Source: RGIG426 sp045640165 (lineage in GTDB: Bacteria > Bacillota > Clostridia > Oscillospirales > Acutalibacteraceae). From it: a stretch of 42,048 bases of DNA. Of this stretch, positions 21,673 to 29,642 are shown in pieces. The DNA lies in the NCBI GenBank assembly GCA_045640165.1, contig JAZUEK010000009.1, positions 1-42,048 on the forward strand. The letters are read 5' to 3'. Made by a program: the position numbers and the translations under genes. How positions within the stretch are numbered: position 1 is the stretch's first letter; every line of letters begins with the position of its first letter. The notes beneath the pieces were generated by a model. The model searched no databases. It was not told where the DNA came from and saw nothing but the letters and a program-made list of their open reading frames with translations.

Positions 21673-22644
21673 TTATCCCTCGTCGGCCAATCGACGTTCC
21701 AGTTTGGCTTGGCGCACGTCGTTGCCGGAAAATGCCAGCGGAACAAACGTACCGAGCACGCGCGACGCCACAGCGTCGCCGTACCGCGGCGCCCAGTCGG
21801 CGGCGGTGAGGTTGGTGCTGACGACGGTGGGAAGTCCGGCGAGAATACGCCCGTTGAGAATGTTGTAGAGGCAGGCGTTGGTAAACGCGGTGGACATCTC
21901 GGTGCCTACGTCGTCAAGAATCAGCAAATCGCAGGAGAGAAGCGATTCTTCGGTGTCGCCCTCCTCTTTGCCGAAATGTTCTTTTTCCAATTTGCGAAGT
22001 AAGGTCTGCACCGGACCATAAATGACGGAAAATCCGCGTTCGGTGGCGAGCTTTGCGATGGAAAGAGCGGCGTGGGTTTTGCCCGTTCCGGTCGAGCCGA
22101 ACAGTAACAAACTGTCTACCGAGGTGTCGAACTGCTCACCGTATTCGCGGCAGAAATCAAGGTTTTTCGCCATCTTTTCGCGCACGTTTTCGTCGTAATA
22201 GGTCAAGTCCATTTCGTCGAACGAGGCGAGTTTCATCCCCGACGATTTCGACAGCGTTTCGCAGGCGTATTGCGCGAGCAAAGCCGACTGGCAAGCGCAG
22301 ATGTGATTGCCTTTGTAGCCGGTATCCTCGCACAGAGGGCAGGTGTAACGCGGCGTAAAATCCGTTCCCGTTTCGCCGGCGGCGGCAATCAACGCCGCCA
22401 ATTCCTGCTGTGCTTGTTCGTTTTCACGACGGGCTTCGGCGAGCGCGGCTTCCACGTCGCCGCCGTTCAGCACCACGCGCGCAATTTGGCCGGCAGACGC
22501 CGCCATGCGACGCTCACAGTCGAGCACGCCCGGCTGTTTTGCCACCACGCGAGCGTGGCGAGCGACGGCTTCGGTTTCGGCGGCCTGACGGCGGCGCGAA
22601 AGTTCGTCCGCGGCGCGTTTGCACACTTCACGACTGTATCCCAT
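21673..22644 (-). CDS. dnaC: Helicase loader ATPase, DnaC/DnaI type
   Basis: A 323-residue AAA+ ATPase of the DnaC/DnaI family that loads the replicative helicase. The N-terminal part has a coiled helix and a zinc-binding block with Cys102, Cys105, Cys116 and Cys118 (CPLCEDTGY..HICAC), as in DnaI-like loaders. Walker A GSTGTGKT is at 183-190, Walker B LLILDD at 240-245, then GTE and sensor-type STNLT, with an arginine finger region near the end (VASRVLGTF). The ATG directly follows the dnaD stop codon (TAAATG), so translation is coupled. The name dnaI would be equally suitable in Bacillus usage. Pairing with a DnaD-domain protein is the normal Clostridia arrangement. Confidence 0.92.
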   Translation of the reverse strand: MGYSREVCKRAADELSRRRQAAETEAVARHARVVAKQPGVLDCERRMAASAGQIARVVLNGGDVEAALAEARRENEQAQQELAALIAAAGETGTDFTPRYTCPLCEDTGYKGNHICACQSALLAQYACETLSKSSGMKLASFDEMDLTYYDENVREKMAKNLDFCREYGEQFDTSVDSLLLFGSTGTGKTHAALSIAKLATERGFSVIYGPVQTLLRKLEKEHFGKEEGDTEESLLSCDLLILDDVGTEMSTAFTNACLYNILNGRILAGLPTVVSTNLTAADWAPRYGDAVASRVLGTFVPLAFSGNDVRQAKLERRLADEG

Positions 22645-23649
22645 TTACTGACCCTTCTTTCGGAACTGCGGCGTTTTCTCCGCAATCATTTTCTCGTATT
22701 TTTCCACGTCAAAGCCGCCTTCTCCTTTTTTGGTCGGCTTTTTCGCCGCGGCTTTTTTCGGCGCGTCTACCGCCGCCGGCTCGGTGATGCCGTCCTCGTG
22801 CCATGCGCACAAGAGGCGGTCCATATAGGCGGCTTGAAACACACCGGTTTTTTCTTTGCATTTCGCATAGGCGAGGGCAATCAGCGGCTGTGTTTGTTCA
22901 AACGTGCAAATCCACTTGCACGCCAACTCTTTTTGCGATACGGTGGGGCGTTCCACCGAAAGCGCTAGCCAGTCGCACAGCGTTCCCCACGCTTGGTCGC
23001 GCTGTTCTAAGTGACAGAGATATTGGTCGGCGGCATCGATGGTGTTGATGCCTTGTTCCTCCCACGAGCGCGCAATGGTCTGTACGTAATTGACGCGCTT
23101 TTTGTCGTTTTTCACCGCGTAGGCGACAATCATAATGAGCACTTCCATGGGCAACGTGGTCTGCTCACACAAATCCATCAGCCGGTCTTGGTCCGCACGG
23201 GACAGCGTTTTGCCAAAACGGGCTTCCACCGTGTGGAGCAGGTTCAAAAACTCTTTTTGCCCGTTGGAGCGCTTTGCTTTTTTGGCGGCGGCCACGTCTG
23301 CCGAGGACACGGTTTTGAGTGCTGCCGTCGGTTTCGGGACTTCGACGGTTTCAGGATTCGCCGTTGCAGAGATAGCGGAGACGTTTGCGGCTTTGGGCGT
23401 AGGGGCGGTCTCGTCCGAGACGAGCACGCCTTCGGCTTGCCAAAATGCCAGCGCATCCTCGCAATCCGCTTCGGTAACGCGTCCGCCGAGGGCGGCGGCG
23501 CAGGCGGCGGCATCCACGCCGTTTTGTCCGCAGGTCGCCATCCAAAGCAGGACCTTCAGTTGGGTGAATGTGGCGATTTTCAGCGCATCTCCTGCTTTTT
23601 TGGGGAGCACTGCCGGATTCCACATTTCCGCACCGTTCCAAACGTACAT
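22645..23649 (-). CDS. DnaD-domain replication protein
   Basis: A 334-residue protein with an N-terminal winged-helix-like region (KIATFTQLKVLLWMATCG, VTEADCEDALAFWQAEGVLV) and a C-terminal DnaB_2/DnaD domain around 170-255 (FGKTLSRADQDRLMDLCEQT, LIMIVAYAVKNDKKRVNYVQ, TIARSWEEQGINTIDAADQY), ending in a basic/Gly linker and EKMIAEKTPQFRKKGQ. DnaD proteins help helicase loading at origins and restart sites, matching the adjacent dnaC. A Thr/Ala/Val-rich linker joins the parts. ATG 23649 has GAAAGGAGG upstream; the longer reading to 23721 crosses the promoter. First gene of the minus-strand run that extends to radA. Confidence 0.88.
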   Translation of the reverse strand: MYVWNGAEMWNPAVLPKKAGDALKIATFTQLKVLLWMATCGQNGVDAAACAAALGGRVTEADCEDALAFWQAEGVLVSDETAPTPKAANVSAISATANPETVEVPKPTAALKTVSSADVAAAKKAKRSNGQKEFLNLLHTVEARFGKTLSRADQDRLMDLCEQTTLPMEVLIMIVAYAVKNDKKRVNYVQTIARSWEEQGINTIDAADQYLCHLEQRDQAWGTLCDWLALSVERPTVSQKELACKWICTFEQTQPLIALAYAKCKEKTGVFQAAYMDRLLCAWHEDGITEPAAVDAPKKAAAKKPTKKGEGGFDVEKYEKMIAEKTPQFRKKGQ

Positions 23650-23712
23650 ATTGCCGCCTCCTTTCCTAAAATCGAACGTCTTACACGCGCGCGAGTGGCG
23701 CGCGGGAAAAAT

Positions 23713-23741
23713 ATTATACACTATTTAGTATCGCAGTGCAA
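23713..23741 (-). promoter_or_regulatory. Sigma-A promoter of the dnaD-to-radA run
   Basis: TTGCAC at 23741-23736, 17-base spacer, TATAAT at 23718-23713 on the minus strand. A GC-rich inverted repeat (GCGCGCCACTCGCGCGC, about 23685-23701) lies in the leader before the ribosome binding site. Confidence 0.8.
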
Positions 23742-23852
23742 GTCCTAAAACGGGATTTTCTTGGTTTCCTGCACAAAAACCGCAAAAAACGACGAAAAAT
23801 CGGGAAAAAATCGGGAAATCGAAAAAAATTCAAAAAAGTTCGAAAATTTTTG

Positions 23853-23881
23853 TTGCATTTTGAAAACCGATGTGCTATACT
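23853..23881 (+). promoter_or_regulatory. Sigma-A promoter of rpmE
   Basis: TTGCAT at 23853-23858, 17-base spacer, TATACT at 23876-23881. Transcription should start near 23888, at the first base of the leader hairpin. Confidence 0.8.
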
Positions 23882-23887
23882 CCTAAT

Positions 23888-23929
23888 GTTGACCTCGTTT
23901 TTGGGGGTCAACGGCAATGAAACGAGGTG
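23888..23929 (+). promoter_or_regulatory. rpmE leader with two mutually exclusive helices
   Basis: GTTGACC (23888-23894) can pair with GGTCAAC (23906-23912). Alternatively ACCTCGTTT (23892-23900) can pair perfectly with AAACGAGGT (23920-23928), which holds the ribosome binding site. The two helices share bases 23892-23894 and cannot form together, so the leader can switch between open and closed states. Autogenous control by L31 is the natural hypothesis; L31 leaders are known in several bacterial groups. Confidence 0.55.
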
Positions 23930-23935
23930 ATTTCC

Positions 23936-24133
23936 GTGAAAGAAAATATCCATCCCGATTACAAGCAGACGACCATCACTTGCGCCTGCGGCGAAGTGAT
24001 TGAAACGGGTTCCACGAAAGAGAATATCCGCGTGGAGATCTGCTCCAAATGCCATCCGTTCTTCACCGGCAAACAAAAATTGGTGGATACCGGCGGCCGC
24101 GTGGATCGTTTCAAAAAACGTTTCGGTATGTAA
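23936..24133 (+). CDS. rpmE: 50S ribosomal protein L31, zinc-binding form
   Basis: A 65-residue bL31. The start MKENIHPDYKQ, CACGEVIETGSTKENIRVEI and CSKCHPFFTGKQKLVDTGGR are typical, with zinc ligands Cys16, Cys18, Cys36 and Cys39, so this is the C+ form that can release zinc when YtiA-like C- paralogues replace it. It sits at the subunit bridge. GTG 23936 was chosen, as GAGGTG ends 7 bases before it and L31 proteins start with MK; GTG 23927 overlaps that site. Monocistronic, followed by a long hairpin. Confidence 0.97.
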   Translation: MKENIHPDYKQTTITCACGEVIETGSTKENIRVEICSKCHPFFTGKQKLVDTGGRVDRFKKRFGM

Positions 24134-24138
24134 TATCG

Positions 24139-24239
24139 AAGCCACAGTCAGGCTTACGGACAGGCTGCGACAAAAGAGGAATACCCTTTTCCGACAAGGT
24201 TAGGTGTGTTCGTTTTTTGTGGCAGCCTGTTTTCATTTT
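24139..24239 (+). terminator. Hairpin and terminator region after rpmE
   Basis: AAGCC/GGCTT makes a small stem at 24139-24155. A long 16-bp stem follows, 24160-24175 with 24215-24230 (one mismatch), around a 39-base loop, and ends with TTTCATTTT. It likely ends rpmE transcription before yigZ. Confidence 0.55.
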
Positions 24240-24260
24240 CAAAAGAGAGGGGGCGACCGT

Positions 24261-24893
24261 GTGGACAACGCGATGCGCACCGTAAAACTGTCGGCGACGG
24301 CGGAGTTTACCGAGCGTCGTTCCCGATTTATCGGTATCGTGTTTCCGGCCGAGACCGCCGCGCAGGCGATGGAATTTTTAACCGCTTTACGCAAAGAGCA
24401 CCGCGACGCGCGGCACGTTTGCTTTGCGTACCGTGCTTCGGACGGCGCCAAGTTTTCGGATGACGGCGAGCCGGCAGGAACGGCCGGTCAGCCGCTGATG
24501 CAGGTGCTTGAGCGCAACGAACTTGAGCATTGCGGATTGGCCGTGGTGCGGTATTTCGGCGGCATTTTACTCGGCGCCGGCGGATTGCTTCGCGCCTACA
24601 CCCATGCAGGCGTGCTCGCGGTGGATGCCGCAGACGTCGTAACGATGCGGCTGTGTAAGGTGTTTGAAATCACCTGCGACTATGCGGCGTACGGGTTTGT
24701 TCGCCCGTTATTAGAACAAAACGGCACGCTGTTGGACAGCACGTTTGAGGGAGACGTCACGCTCAAAGCCGCACTTCTTCCCGATCGTGTGGACGCGGTC
24801 AACATCGCGATTACCGACCAGTCGGCAGGGCGATTTTGCGGCAAAGTGACGGACGAGTGCCTGTTGCCTTTTGAAGAAAAAGAGGAAAAATGA
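24261..24893 (+). CDS. YigZ/IMPACT family protein
   Basis: A 210-residue UPF0029 (YigZ, IMPACT N-terminal) protein. The family signature region is clear: RSRFIGIVFPAET, HVCFAYR, FSDDGEPAGTAGQPLMQVL, and VVRYFGGILLGAGGLLRAYT, followed by a DUF1949 C-terminal domain (residues about 135-205, ferredoxin-like). It is cytoplasmic. Members are linked to translation stress in eukaryotes (IMPACT); the bacterial role is not settled. GTG 24261 is supported by AGAGAGGGGG five bases upstream; ATG 24273 is an alternative. It lies alone between two terminator hairpins. Confidence 0.9.
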   Translation: MDNAMRTVKLSATAEFTERRSRFIGIVFPAETAAQAMEFLTALRKEHRDARHVCFAYRASDGAKFSDDGEPAGTAGQPLMQVLERNELEHCGLAVVRYFGGILLGAGGLLRAYTHAGVLAVDAADVVTMRLCKVFEITCDYAAYGFVRPLLEQNGTLLDSTFEGDVTLKAALLPDRVDAVNIAITDQSAGRFCGKVTDECLLPFEEKEEK

Positions 24894-24944
24894 AAAAATC
24901 CGCAAATTTTTTTGAATTTTCAAAGGAATTTTCGGATTTTTTTT
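24894..24944 (+). terminator. Terminator after yigZ
   Basis: AAAAAATCCG (24894-24902) pairs with CGGATTTTTTTT (24933-24944), around an inner GAATTTT repeat; a T8 tract follows. Confidence 0.8.
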
Positions 24945-25007
24945 CGTATAAGAGGATGATACTTGTTTTTGAGGTCGAATTCTGTCCTCAAAACGGGATG
25001 TTTTTTG

Positions 25008-25016
25008 TGATACAAT
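25008..25016 (+). promoter_or_regulatory. Extended -10 promoter for dgt-dnaG-rpoD
   Basis: TGATACAAT, an extended -10 (TGnTACAAT), with no good -35 at the right place. It lies 26 bases before the dgt start, leaving a short leader with AAAGGGAGG. An inverted repeat TTTTGAGG/CCTCAAAA is just upstream (about 24967-24993). Confidence 0.45.
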
Positions 25017-25041
25017 CCGCAGTCGAAAGGGAGGAACGGCA

Positions 25042-26046
25042 TTGACAGTACGCGAGGAATACGAGGCGCTCGAAAAACAGATTTTGGCGCCGTACGCCGC
25101 TTTTGCGGCGGACAGCCGTGGCCGCGAGCACGAGGAGATTCCCTGCCCGTACCGCACCGTGTACCAACGGGATCGCGATCGGGTCATCCATTCCAAGTCT
25201 TTTCGCCGGTTGAAACATAAAACGCAGGTGTTTTTGTCGCCGGAGGGGGACCACTACCGCACGCGCCTTACCCACACGCTGGAAGTGTCGCAAATCGCGC
25301 GGACGATTGCCCGTGCGCTTCACCTCAACGAGGATTTGACCGAAGCGGTTGCGCTGTCTCACGACCTCGGACATACGCCGTTCGGTCACGCCGGTGAGCG
25401 TGCGCTTAACGAACTGCTTGACGGCGGATTTCGCCACTATGAGCACAGTGTGCGTGTGGTGGAAAAGTTGGAACACGATGGCAAGGGACTTAACTTGACA
25501 GCCGAAGTGCGCGACGGCATTCTCTGCCACACCAAAGGCGCGACAGCCAAGACGCTTGAGGGCTGTATTGTCCGCTTCGCCGACCAGATTGCCTACATCA
25601 ACCACGATATGGACGACGCGATGCGCGCCGGTGTGATGAGCGAAAGCGACATCCCCACCGACGTGAGAACGTTGCTCGGCGAGACGCGCGCCCAGCGGCT
25701 CGATTGCCTGATCGGCAACGTGATTAAAGCCAGCGACGGCAACGATATTCGTATGGCACCGGCGGTGTACGAGGCGTTTCAGACGCTCCACCAGACGATG
25801 TTCGATAAATTGTATTATAACCCCATTGTCAAAGGGGAAGAGAAAAAAGCCGTCGCGTTGTTACAGACGCTGTTCGACTATTTTGCGAAAAACCCCACGG
25901 CGCTTCCGCCGGAGTTTGCGGCGGTCGCCGAAACGGAGGGCGCACCGCGTGCCGCCGCCGATTACGTGGCGAGTATGACCGATAATTACGCGCTCGGCAT
26001 CTATGACAGCCTGTTTGTGCCTCGCAGTTGGACGTTCAAGGCGTAA
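25042..26046 (+). CDS. dgt: Deoxyguanosinetriphosphate triphosphohydrolase-like protein
   Basis: A 334-residue HD-domain dNTPase. The metal site is His78 (THTLEV), His107-Asp108 (LSHDLGHTPFGHAGE) and a later Asp in ADQIAYINHDMDDA; His111 and His116 complete the family pattern. It hydrolyses dNTP to nucleoside and triphosphate. The YRTVYQRDRDRVIHSKSFRR stretch is typical of the Clostridia dgt-type protein next to dnaG. The start is TTG 25042, with AAAGGGAGG 8 bases upstream. The order dgt-dnaG-rpoD is the common Clostridia version of the macromolecular-synthesis operon. The gap to dnaG is 65 bases and contains no terminator. Confidence 0.93.
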   Translation: MTVREEYEALEKQILAPYAAFAADSRGREHEEIPCPYRTVYQRDRDRVIHSKSFRRLKHKTQVFLSPEGDHYRTRLTHTLEVSQIARTIARALHLNEDLTEAVALSHDLGHTPFGHAGERALNELLDGGFRHYEHSVRVVEKLEHDGKGLNLTAEVRDGILCHTKGATAKTLEGCIVRFADQIAYINHDMDDAMRAGVMSESDIPTDVRTLLGETRAQRLDCLIGNVIKASDGNDIRMAPAVYEAFQTLHQTMFDKLYYNPIVKGEEKKAVALLQTLFDYFAKNPTALPPEFAAVAETEGAPRAAADYVASMTDNYALGIYDSLFVPRSWTFKA

Positions 26047-26111
26047 AGCCGACCACCTTTGCGAAGTTGCAACACTTTACATTTTGAGATTTTTGAAAGG
26101 AGGAACCGAAA

Positions 26112-27863
26112 ATGCCTATTCCCGAGAGTTTTATTGCCGAATTGACCTCTCGCTGTGACATTGAATCGACGATTTCCTCCTATGTTCCGCTTAAACGAAC
26201 CGGACGGTTGCTGAAAGGGCTTTGCCCTTTCCACGGCGAGAAGACCGCATCGTTCACCGTGTACCCCGAAACCGCGTCTTTTTACTGCTTTGGTTGCGGT
26301 GCGGGCGGTGACGTTATCACGTTTATCAAGCGAATTGAAAATTTAGACTATCTCGACGCGGTAAAATTCTTGGCGGATCGCGCCGGAATGACCGTTCCCG
26401 AATCCGCCCACGTCAACGACGCGGAGTCGAAGTTACGGGTGCGCGTGCTGGAGGCCAACCGTGCTGCGGCGCGGTTTTTCCACGAACAGCTCTATTCTCC
26501 TGCCGGAGCGGAAGCGCTCGCGTATTATAAAAAACGCGGTTATACCGATAAAACCATCCGTCATTTTGGGCTCGGCTATGCGCCGAACGAGTTTTTTTCG
26601 CTTGCTAACGAATTGCGAAAGCAGGGATTCCGTGAGGACGAACTGATTGCCGCGTTCCTTTGCAAACGCGGCCAAAAAGGCGGCGTGTACGACGTGTTTC
26701 GCAATCGCGTGATGGTGCCGATTATCGACATTCGCGGCAACGTGATTGCGTTCGGCGGACGGGTGCTCGATGACTCGAAACCCAAGTACGTCAACACTTC
26801 CGACACACCGGCGTTTAAGAAAAGTCGCAATTTGTTTGCGCTCAATTTTGCCAAAGCCACCGGCGCGAAAGAACTGATTTTGTGCGAGGGGTATATGGAC
26901 GTTATCGCGATGCACCAAGCCGGTTTCGAAAATGCGGTGGCCGCGCTCGGCACGTCGTTTACCGAAGAACACGCGAATTTGCTCGCGCGCTATACCGAAA
27001 ACGTTACGATGATTTTCGACAGCGACGAGGCCGGTAAAAAAGCCACGCGCCGCGCTATCGACATTTTACGTCCGACCGGTGTGGGCATCCGCGTGGTCAA
27101 CATTCCGGACGGTAAAGACCCGGACGAATTCATTAAAAAGAACGGTGCAGAGCGGTTCCGCGTGCTGTTGCAAAAATCCGCCGGCGACGTGGAATACCGC
27201 CTGATTGAAATCGCGTCTCGCCACGATTTGACGACGGATATCGGCAAAACGGAATACCTAAACGAGGCGGCACGGTTGCTCGCGTCGCTCGACGACCCGA
27301 TTGAAAGCGACGTGTACGCCGGCCGACTTGCCAAAGAGATGGACGTGCAAAAAAGCGTGATGACCGAGCGCATCAAGAGTATCCGCGCCGGAAAAGAACG
27401 CTATCAGCGCAAAAACCAGACGTCGCAGGCGTTGCGCGATGCGGCACGGATGACCGATGCGGTCAACAAAGAGGCAAAGGATCATCCGCGCGCGGCGGCG
27501 GCGGAGGAAAAACTGATTGGCTTGTTGCTTCGCCACCCTGATTTATTCAAAGAAGCCAAAAAAGATTTGCCGCCCGAAACGTTGGCAACAGCGTTCAATA
27601 AACGGCTGTATAAAACGCTTCTCGATCGCCACGAGGCAGGACTGTTGACGGAACTGCCGTTCTTGGCGGAGGAATACACGCCGGAGGAAATGGCGTACAT
27701 TACCAAAATGCAGCAGGATGCCGCGATGCAGACCGGCTCAAAAGAAGAACTGTCGGCGCTGTGCGCGGTGCTCCGCGAGGAAGAACGCACCCGAGCGGTC
27801 AAAAACGTGAGTGAGGCGTCGGATGACGACATTCTCAATTACATCAAGGGATTAAAAAAATAA
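26112..27863 (+). CDS. dnaG: DNA primase
   Basis: A 583-residue DnaG. Zinc-binding CHC2 domain Cys38-x2-His41 and Cys59-x2-Cys62 (CPFHGEKTASF..YCFGCG), RNA polymerase core with Toprim (EGYMDVIAMHQAGF, Glu259; IFDSDEAGKKA, Asp304 and Asp306), and a C-terminal helicase-interacting part (about 440-583). It makes RNA primers for replication. GAAAGGAGG precedes ATG 26112. It lies in the dgt-dnaG-rpoD operon, 32 bases before rpoD. Confidence 0.97.
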   Translation: MPIPESFIAELTSRCDIESTISSYVPLKRTGRLLKGLCPFHGEKTASFTVYPETASFYCFGCGAGGDVITFIKRIENLDYLDAVKFLADRAGMTVPESAHVNDAESKLRVRVLEANRAAARFFHEQLYSPAGAEALAYYKKRGYTDKTIRHFGLGYAPNEFFSLANELRKQGFREDELIAAFLCKRGQKGGVYDVFRNRVMVPIIDIRGNVIAFGGRVLDDSKPKYVNTSDTPAFKKSRNLFALNFAKATGAKELILCEGYMDVIAMHQAGFENAVAALGTSFTEEHANLLARYTENVTMIFDSDEAGKKATRRAIDILRPTGVGIRVVNIPDGKDPDEFIKKNGAERFRVLLQKSAGDVEYRLIEIASRHDLTTDIGKTEYLNEAARLLASLDDPIESDVYAGRLAKEMDVQKSVMTERIKSIRAGKERYQRKNQTSQALRDAARMTDAVNKEAKDHPRAAAAEEKLIGLLLRHPDLFKEAKKDLPPETLATAFNKRLYKTLLDRHEAGLLTELPFLAEEYTPEEMAYITKMQQDAAMQTGSKEELSALCAVLREEERTRAVKNVSEASDDDILNYIKGLKK

Positions 27864-27895
27864 ACATAAAGCATAAAATGCAGGAGGGAATCGCA

Positions 27896-29089
27896 ATGGC
27901 GAAGGAAAAAAGCAAAGTGATGGATTTGGACGAGGAACTGGACCGCGCGGCAATGGGGACGGCGGACGAACCGGTGGCTGAAGAAGAGCCGGAAGAGGAA
28001 GTGGCACCCCGTAAAGCGGATAAAAATCAGATTCGCGACCTCATTGAAATGGGCAAAGCCAAGGGCAAAATCACCATGCAGGAAATCATGGACACGATGG
28101 AGGATATGGACATTGATCCCGACCAGGTGGACAAGCTGTATGAGTCGCTCGAGGCCGCCAACGTGGAAATCGTGGACGATTTGCAGGACGAATCGCTTGA
28201 AGATTTGGCCCTTGTGAAAGTGAATAAAGACGATGATGAAGAGGGCGGCGGCGAATCGCTGATTGTGGATGACCCCGTCAAAGTGTATCTGAAAGAAATC
28301 GGCCGTGTGCCGCTGCTTTCGCCGGACGAGGAAATTGACCTTGCTCGCCGCATTATGGATGGTGACGAAGCCGCCAAACAGCGCCTTTCCGAAGCCAACC
28401 TGCGCCTTGTGGTCAGCATTGCCAAACGCTACGTCGGACGTGGTATGTCTTTCCTTGACCTTATTCAGGAAGGCAACCTCGGTCTGATCAAAGCGGTGGA
28501 AAAATTCGACTACACCAAGGGCTTTAAGTTCTCGACCTACGCGACGTGGTGGATTCGTCAGGCCATCACCCGTGCGATTGCCGACCAGGCGCGTACCATC
28601 CGCATTCCGGTGCATATGGTGGAGACCATCAACAAAGTGAAAAAGACGTCCAGCATTTTGCTGCACAAGAACGGCCACGAGCCGACGGCGGAGGAAATCG
28701 CCGCCGAACTCAACTACGACGTGGCGCGCGTGCGCGAAATTATGCGTGTGGCGCAAGAGCCGGTATCGCTTGAAACCCCGATTGGTGAGGAGGAGGACAG
28801 CCACCTCGGCGACTTCATTCCGGACGAGGAAGCACCTGCTCCGGCGGATGCCGCGTCCCATATGCTCCTGAAAGAAACGCTGACCGGCGTGCTCGAAACG
28901 CTGACGCCGCGCGAGGCGAAAGTGCTTCGCTTGCGCTTTGGCCTGGAGGATGGTCGTCCGCGCACCTTGGAAGAGGTGGGCAAGGAATTCGACGTGACCC
29001 GTGAGCGCATTCGCCAGATTGAGGCGAAGGCGCTTCGCAAATTGCGTCACCCGAGCCGCAGCAAGAAATTGAAAGATTTCCTCGACTAA
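27896..29089 (+). CDS. rpoD: RNA polymerase major sigma factor
   Basis: A 397-residue primary sigma factor. An acidic 1.1-like N-terminus is followed by region 1.2 (DPVKVYLKEIGRVPLL), 2 (LRLVVSIAKRYVGRGM, DLIQEGNLGLIKAVEKFDYT, KGFKFSTYATWWIRQAI), 3 and 4.2 (LEEVGKEFDVTRERIRQIEA, then KALRKLRHPSR). The DNA-reading residues look standard for the group, so the TTGC-type -35 boxes in this window are not explained by an unusual region 4.2. ATG 27896 was chosen, with GGAGGG upstream; ATG 27878 lies before that site. The Rrf2 gene starts 11 bases later. Confidence 0.97.
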   Translation: MAKEKSKVMDLDEELDRAAMGTADEPVAEEEPEEEVAPRKADKNQIRDLIEMGKAKGKITMQEIMDTMEDMDIDPDQVDKLYESLEAANVEIVDDLQDESLEDLALVKVNKDDDEEGGGESLIVDDPVKVYLKEIGRVPLLSPDEEIDLARRIMDGDEAAKQRLSEANLRLVVSIAKRYVGRGMSFLDLIQEGNLGLIKAVEKFDYTKGFKFSTYATWWIRQAITRAIADQARTIRIPVHMVETINKVKKTSSILLHKNGHEPTAEEIAAELNYDVARVREIMRVAQEPVSLETPIGEEEDSHLGDFIPDEEAPAPADAASHMLLKETLTGVLETLTPREAKVLRLRFGLEDGRPRTLEEVGKEFDVTRERIRQIEAKALRKLRHPSRSKKLKDFLD

Positions 29090-29100
29090 GGAGCGCCGAT

Positions 29101-29496
29101 ATGCATATCAATTTGGAATCCGATTACGCCGTCCGTCTGGTGCGCGTACTCGGGCAGGCGACCGACCGATTGGACGGAAAGACGCTTGCCGAACGCGCCA
29201 ACGTATCGCCTCGCTTTACCTTGAAAATTATGCAAAAACTGGTGCTTGCCGGAATTGTCATCTCCTATAAAGGCGCCCACGGCGGCTATGTTTTGAGCCG
29301 TCCGGCCAACGAGGTGACACTCCGCGAGGTGATTGAGGCGGTGGAGGGTCAGTATCGGTTCAGCCGCTGTCTCGACGGCGACTACGAATGCGGCTGCGCC
29401 GAGGGAGAGCGTTGCCCGTTTCAGACGGTGTTTGACGAAATCACCAAAATGGTGACGGACAAACTGGACGAGACGACGTTTGACCGTTTGATTTGA
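29101..29496 (+). CDS. Rrf2-family regulator with four-cysteine loop
   Basis: A 131-residue Rrf2 (IscR/NsrR-like) winged-helix regulator: YAVRLVRVLG, the recognition region TLAERANVSPRFTLKIMQKL, GAHGGYVLSRP (wing) and TLREVIEAVEG. The cysteine loop reads Cys90, Cys97, Cys99, Cys105, compatible with an iron-sulfur cluster sensor, though spacing differs from E. coli IscR. AAGGAG overlaps the end of rpoD, so it shares the rpoD transcript. Targets are not evident; cysteine desulfurase and IscU genes, its common neighbours in Clostridia, are absent, the only cluster-related gene here being the scaffold at 7150. A strong terminator follows. Confidence 0.88.
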   Translation: MHINLESDYAVRLVRVLGQATDRLDGKTLAERANVSPRFTLKIMQKLVLAGIVISYKGAHGGYVLSRPANEVTLREVIEAVEGQYRFSRCLDGDYECGCAEGERCPFQTVFDEITKMVTDKLDETTFDRLI

Positions 29497-29520
29497 AAAT
29501 TTGTGAAAAATCACAAGAAA

Positions 29521-29555
29521 AAAGGGGTTGTGCACATTGCACAACCCCTTTTTAT
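29521..29555 (+). terminator. Terminator of the dgt-dnaG-rpoD-rrf2 operon
   Basis: A perfect 13-bp stem (29521-29533 with 29539-29551), loop ACATT, followed by TTTT. Confidence 0.9.
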
Positions 29556-29607
29556 ATAGGAAAGCAGAAAAAATTTAGAAAAATGCACAAAAAAACAGAG
29601 AATTCTG

Positions 29608-29636
29608 TTGACATTTCTGATATTTTTTTGTATAAT
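29608..29636 (+). promoter_or_regulatory. Consensus sigma-A promoter of the ABC locus
   Basis: TTGACA at 29608-29613, 17-base spacer, TATAAT at 29631-29636: both hexamers perfect. The start codon is about 200 bases further, so the transcript has a long leader. Confidence 0.85.
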
Positions 29637-29642
29637 TCGTTT

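Noticed and set aside
23927..23935. GTG 23927 as rpmE start
   Set aside because: It overlaps the ribosome binding site GAGGTG and would add three residues not found in L31; GTG 23936 gives the usual MKENIHP start.
26047..26111. TTGCAA near 26068 as a separate dnaG promoter
   Set aside because: No acceptable -10 lies 16-18 bases downstream, so dnaG is taken as read through from dgt.
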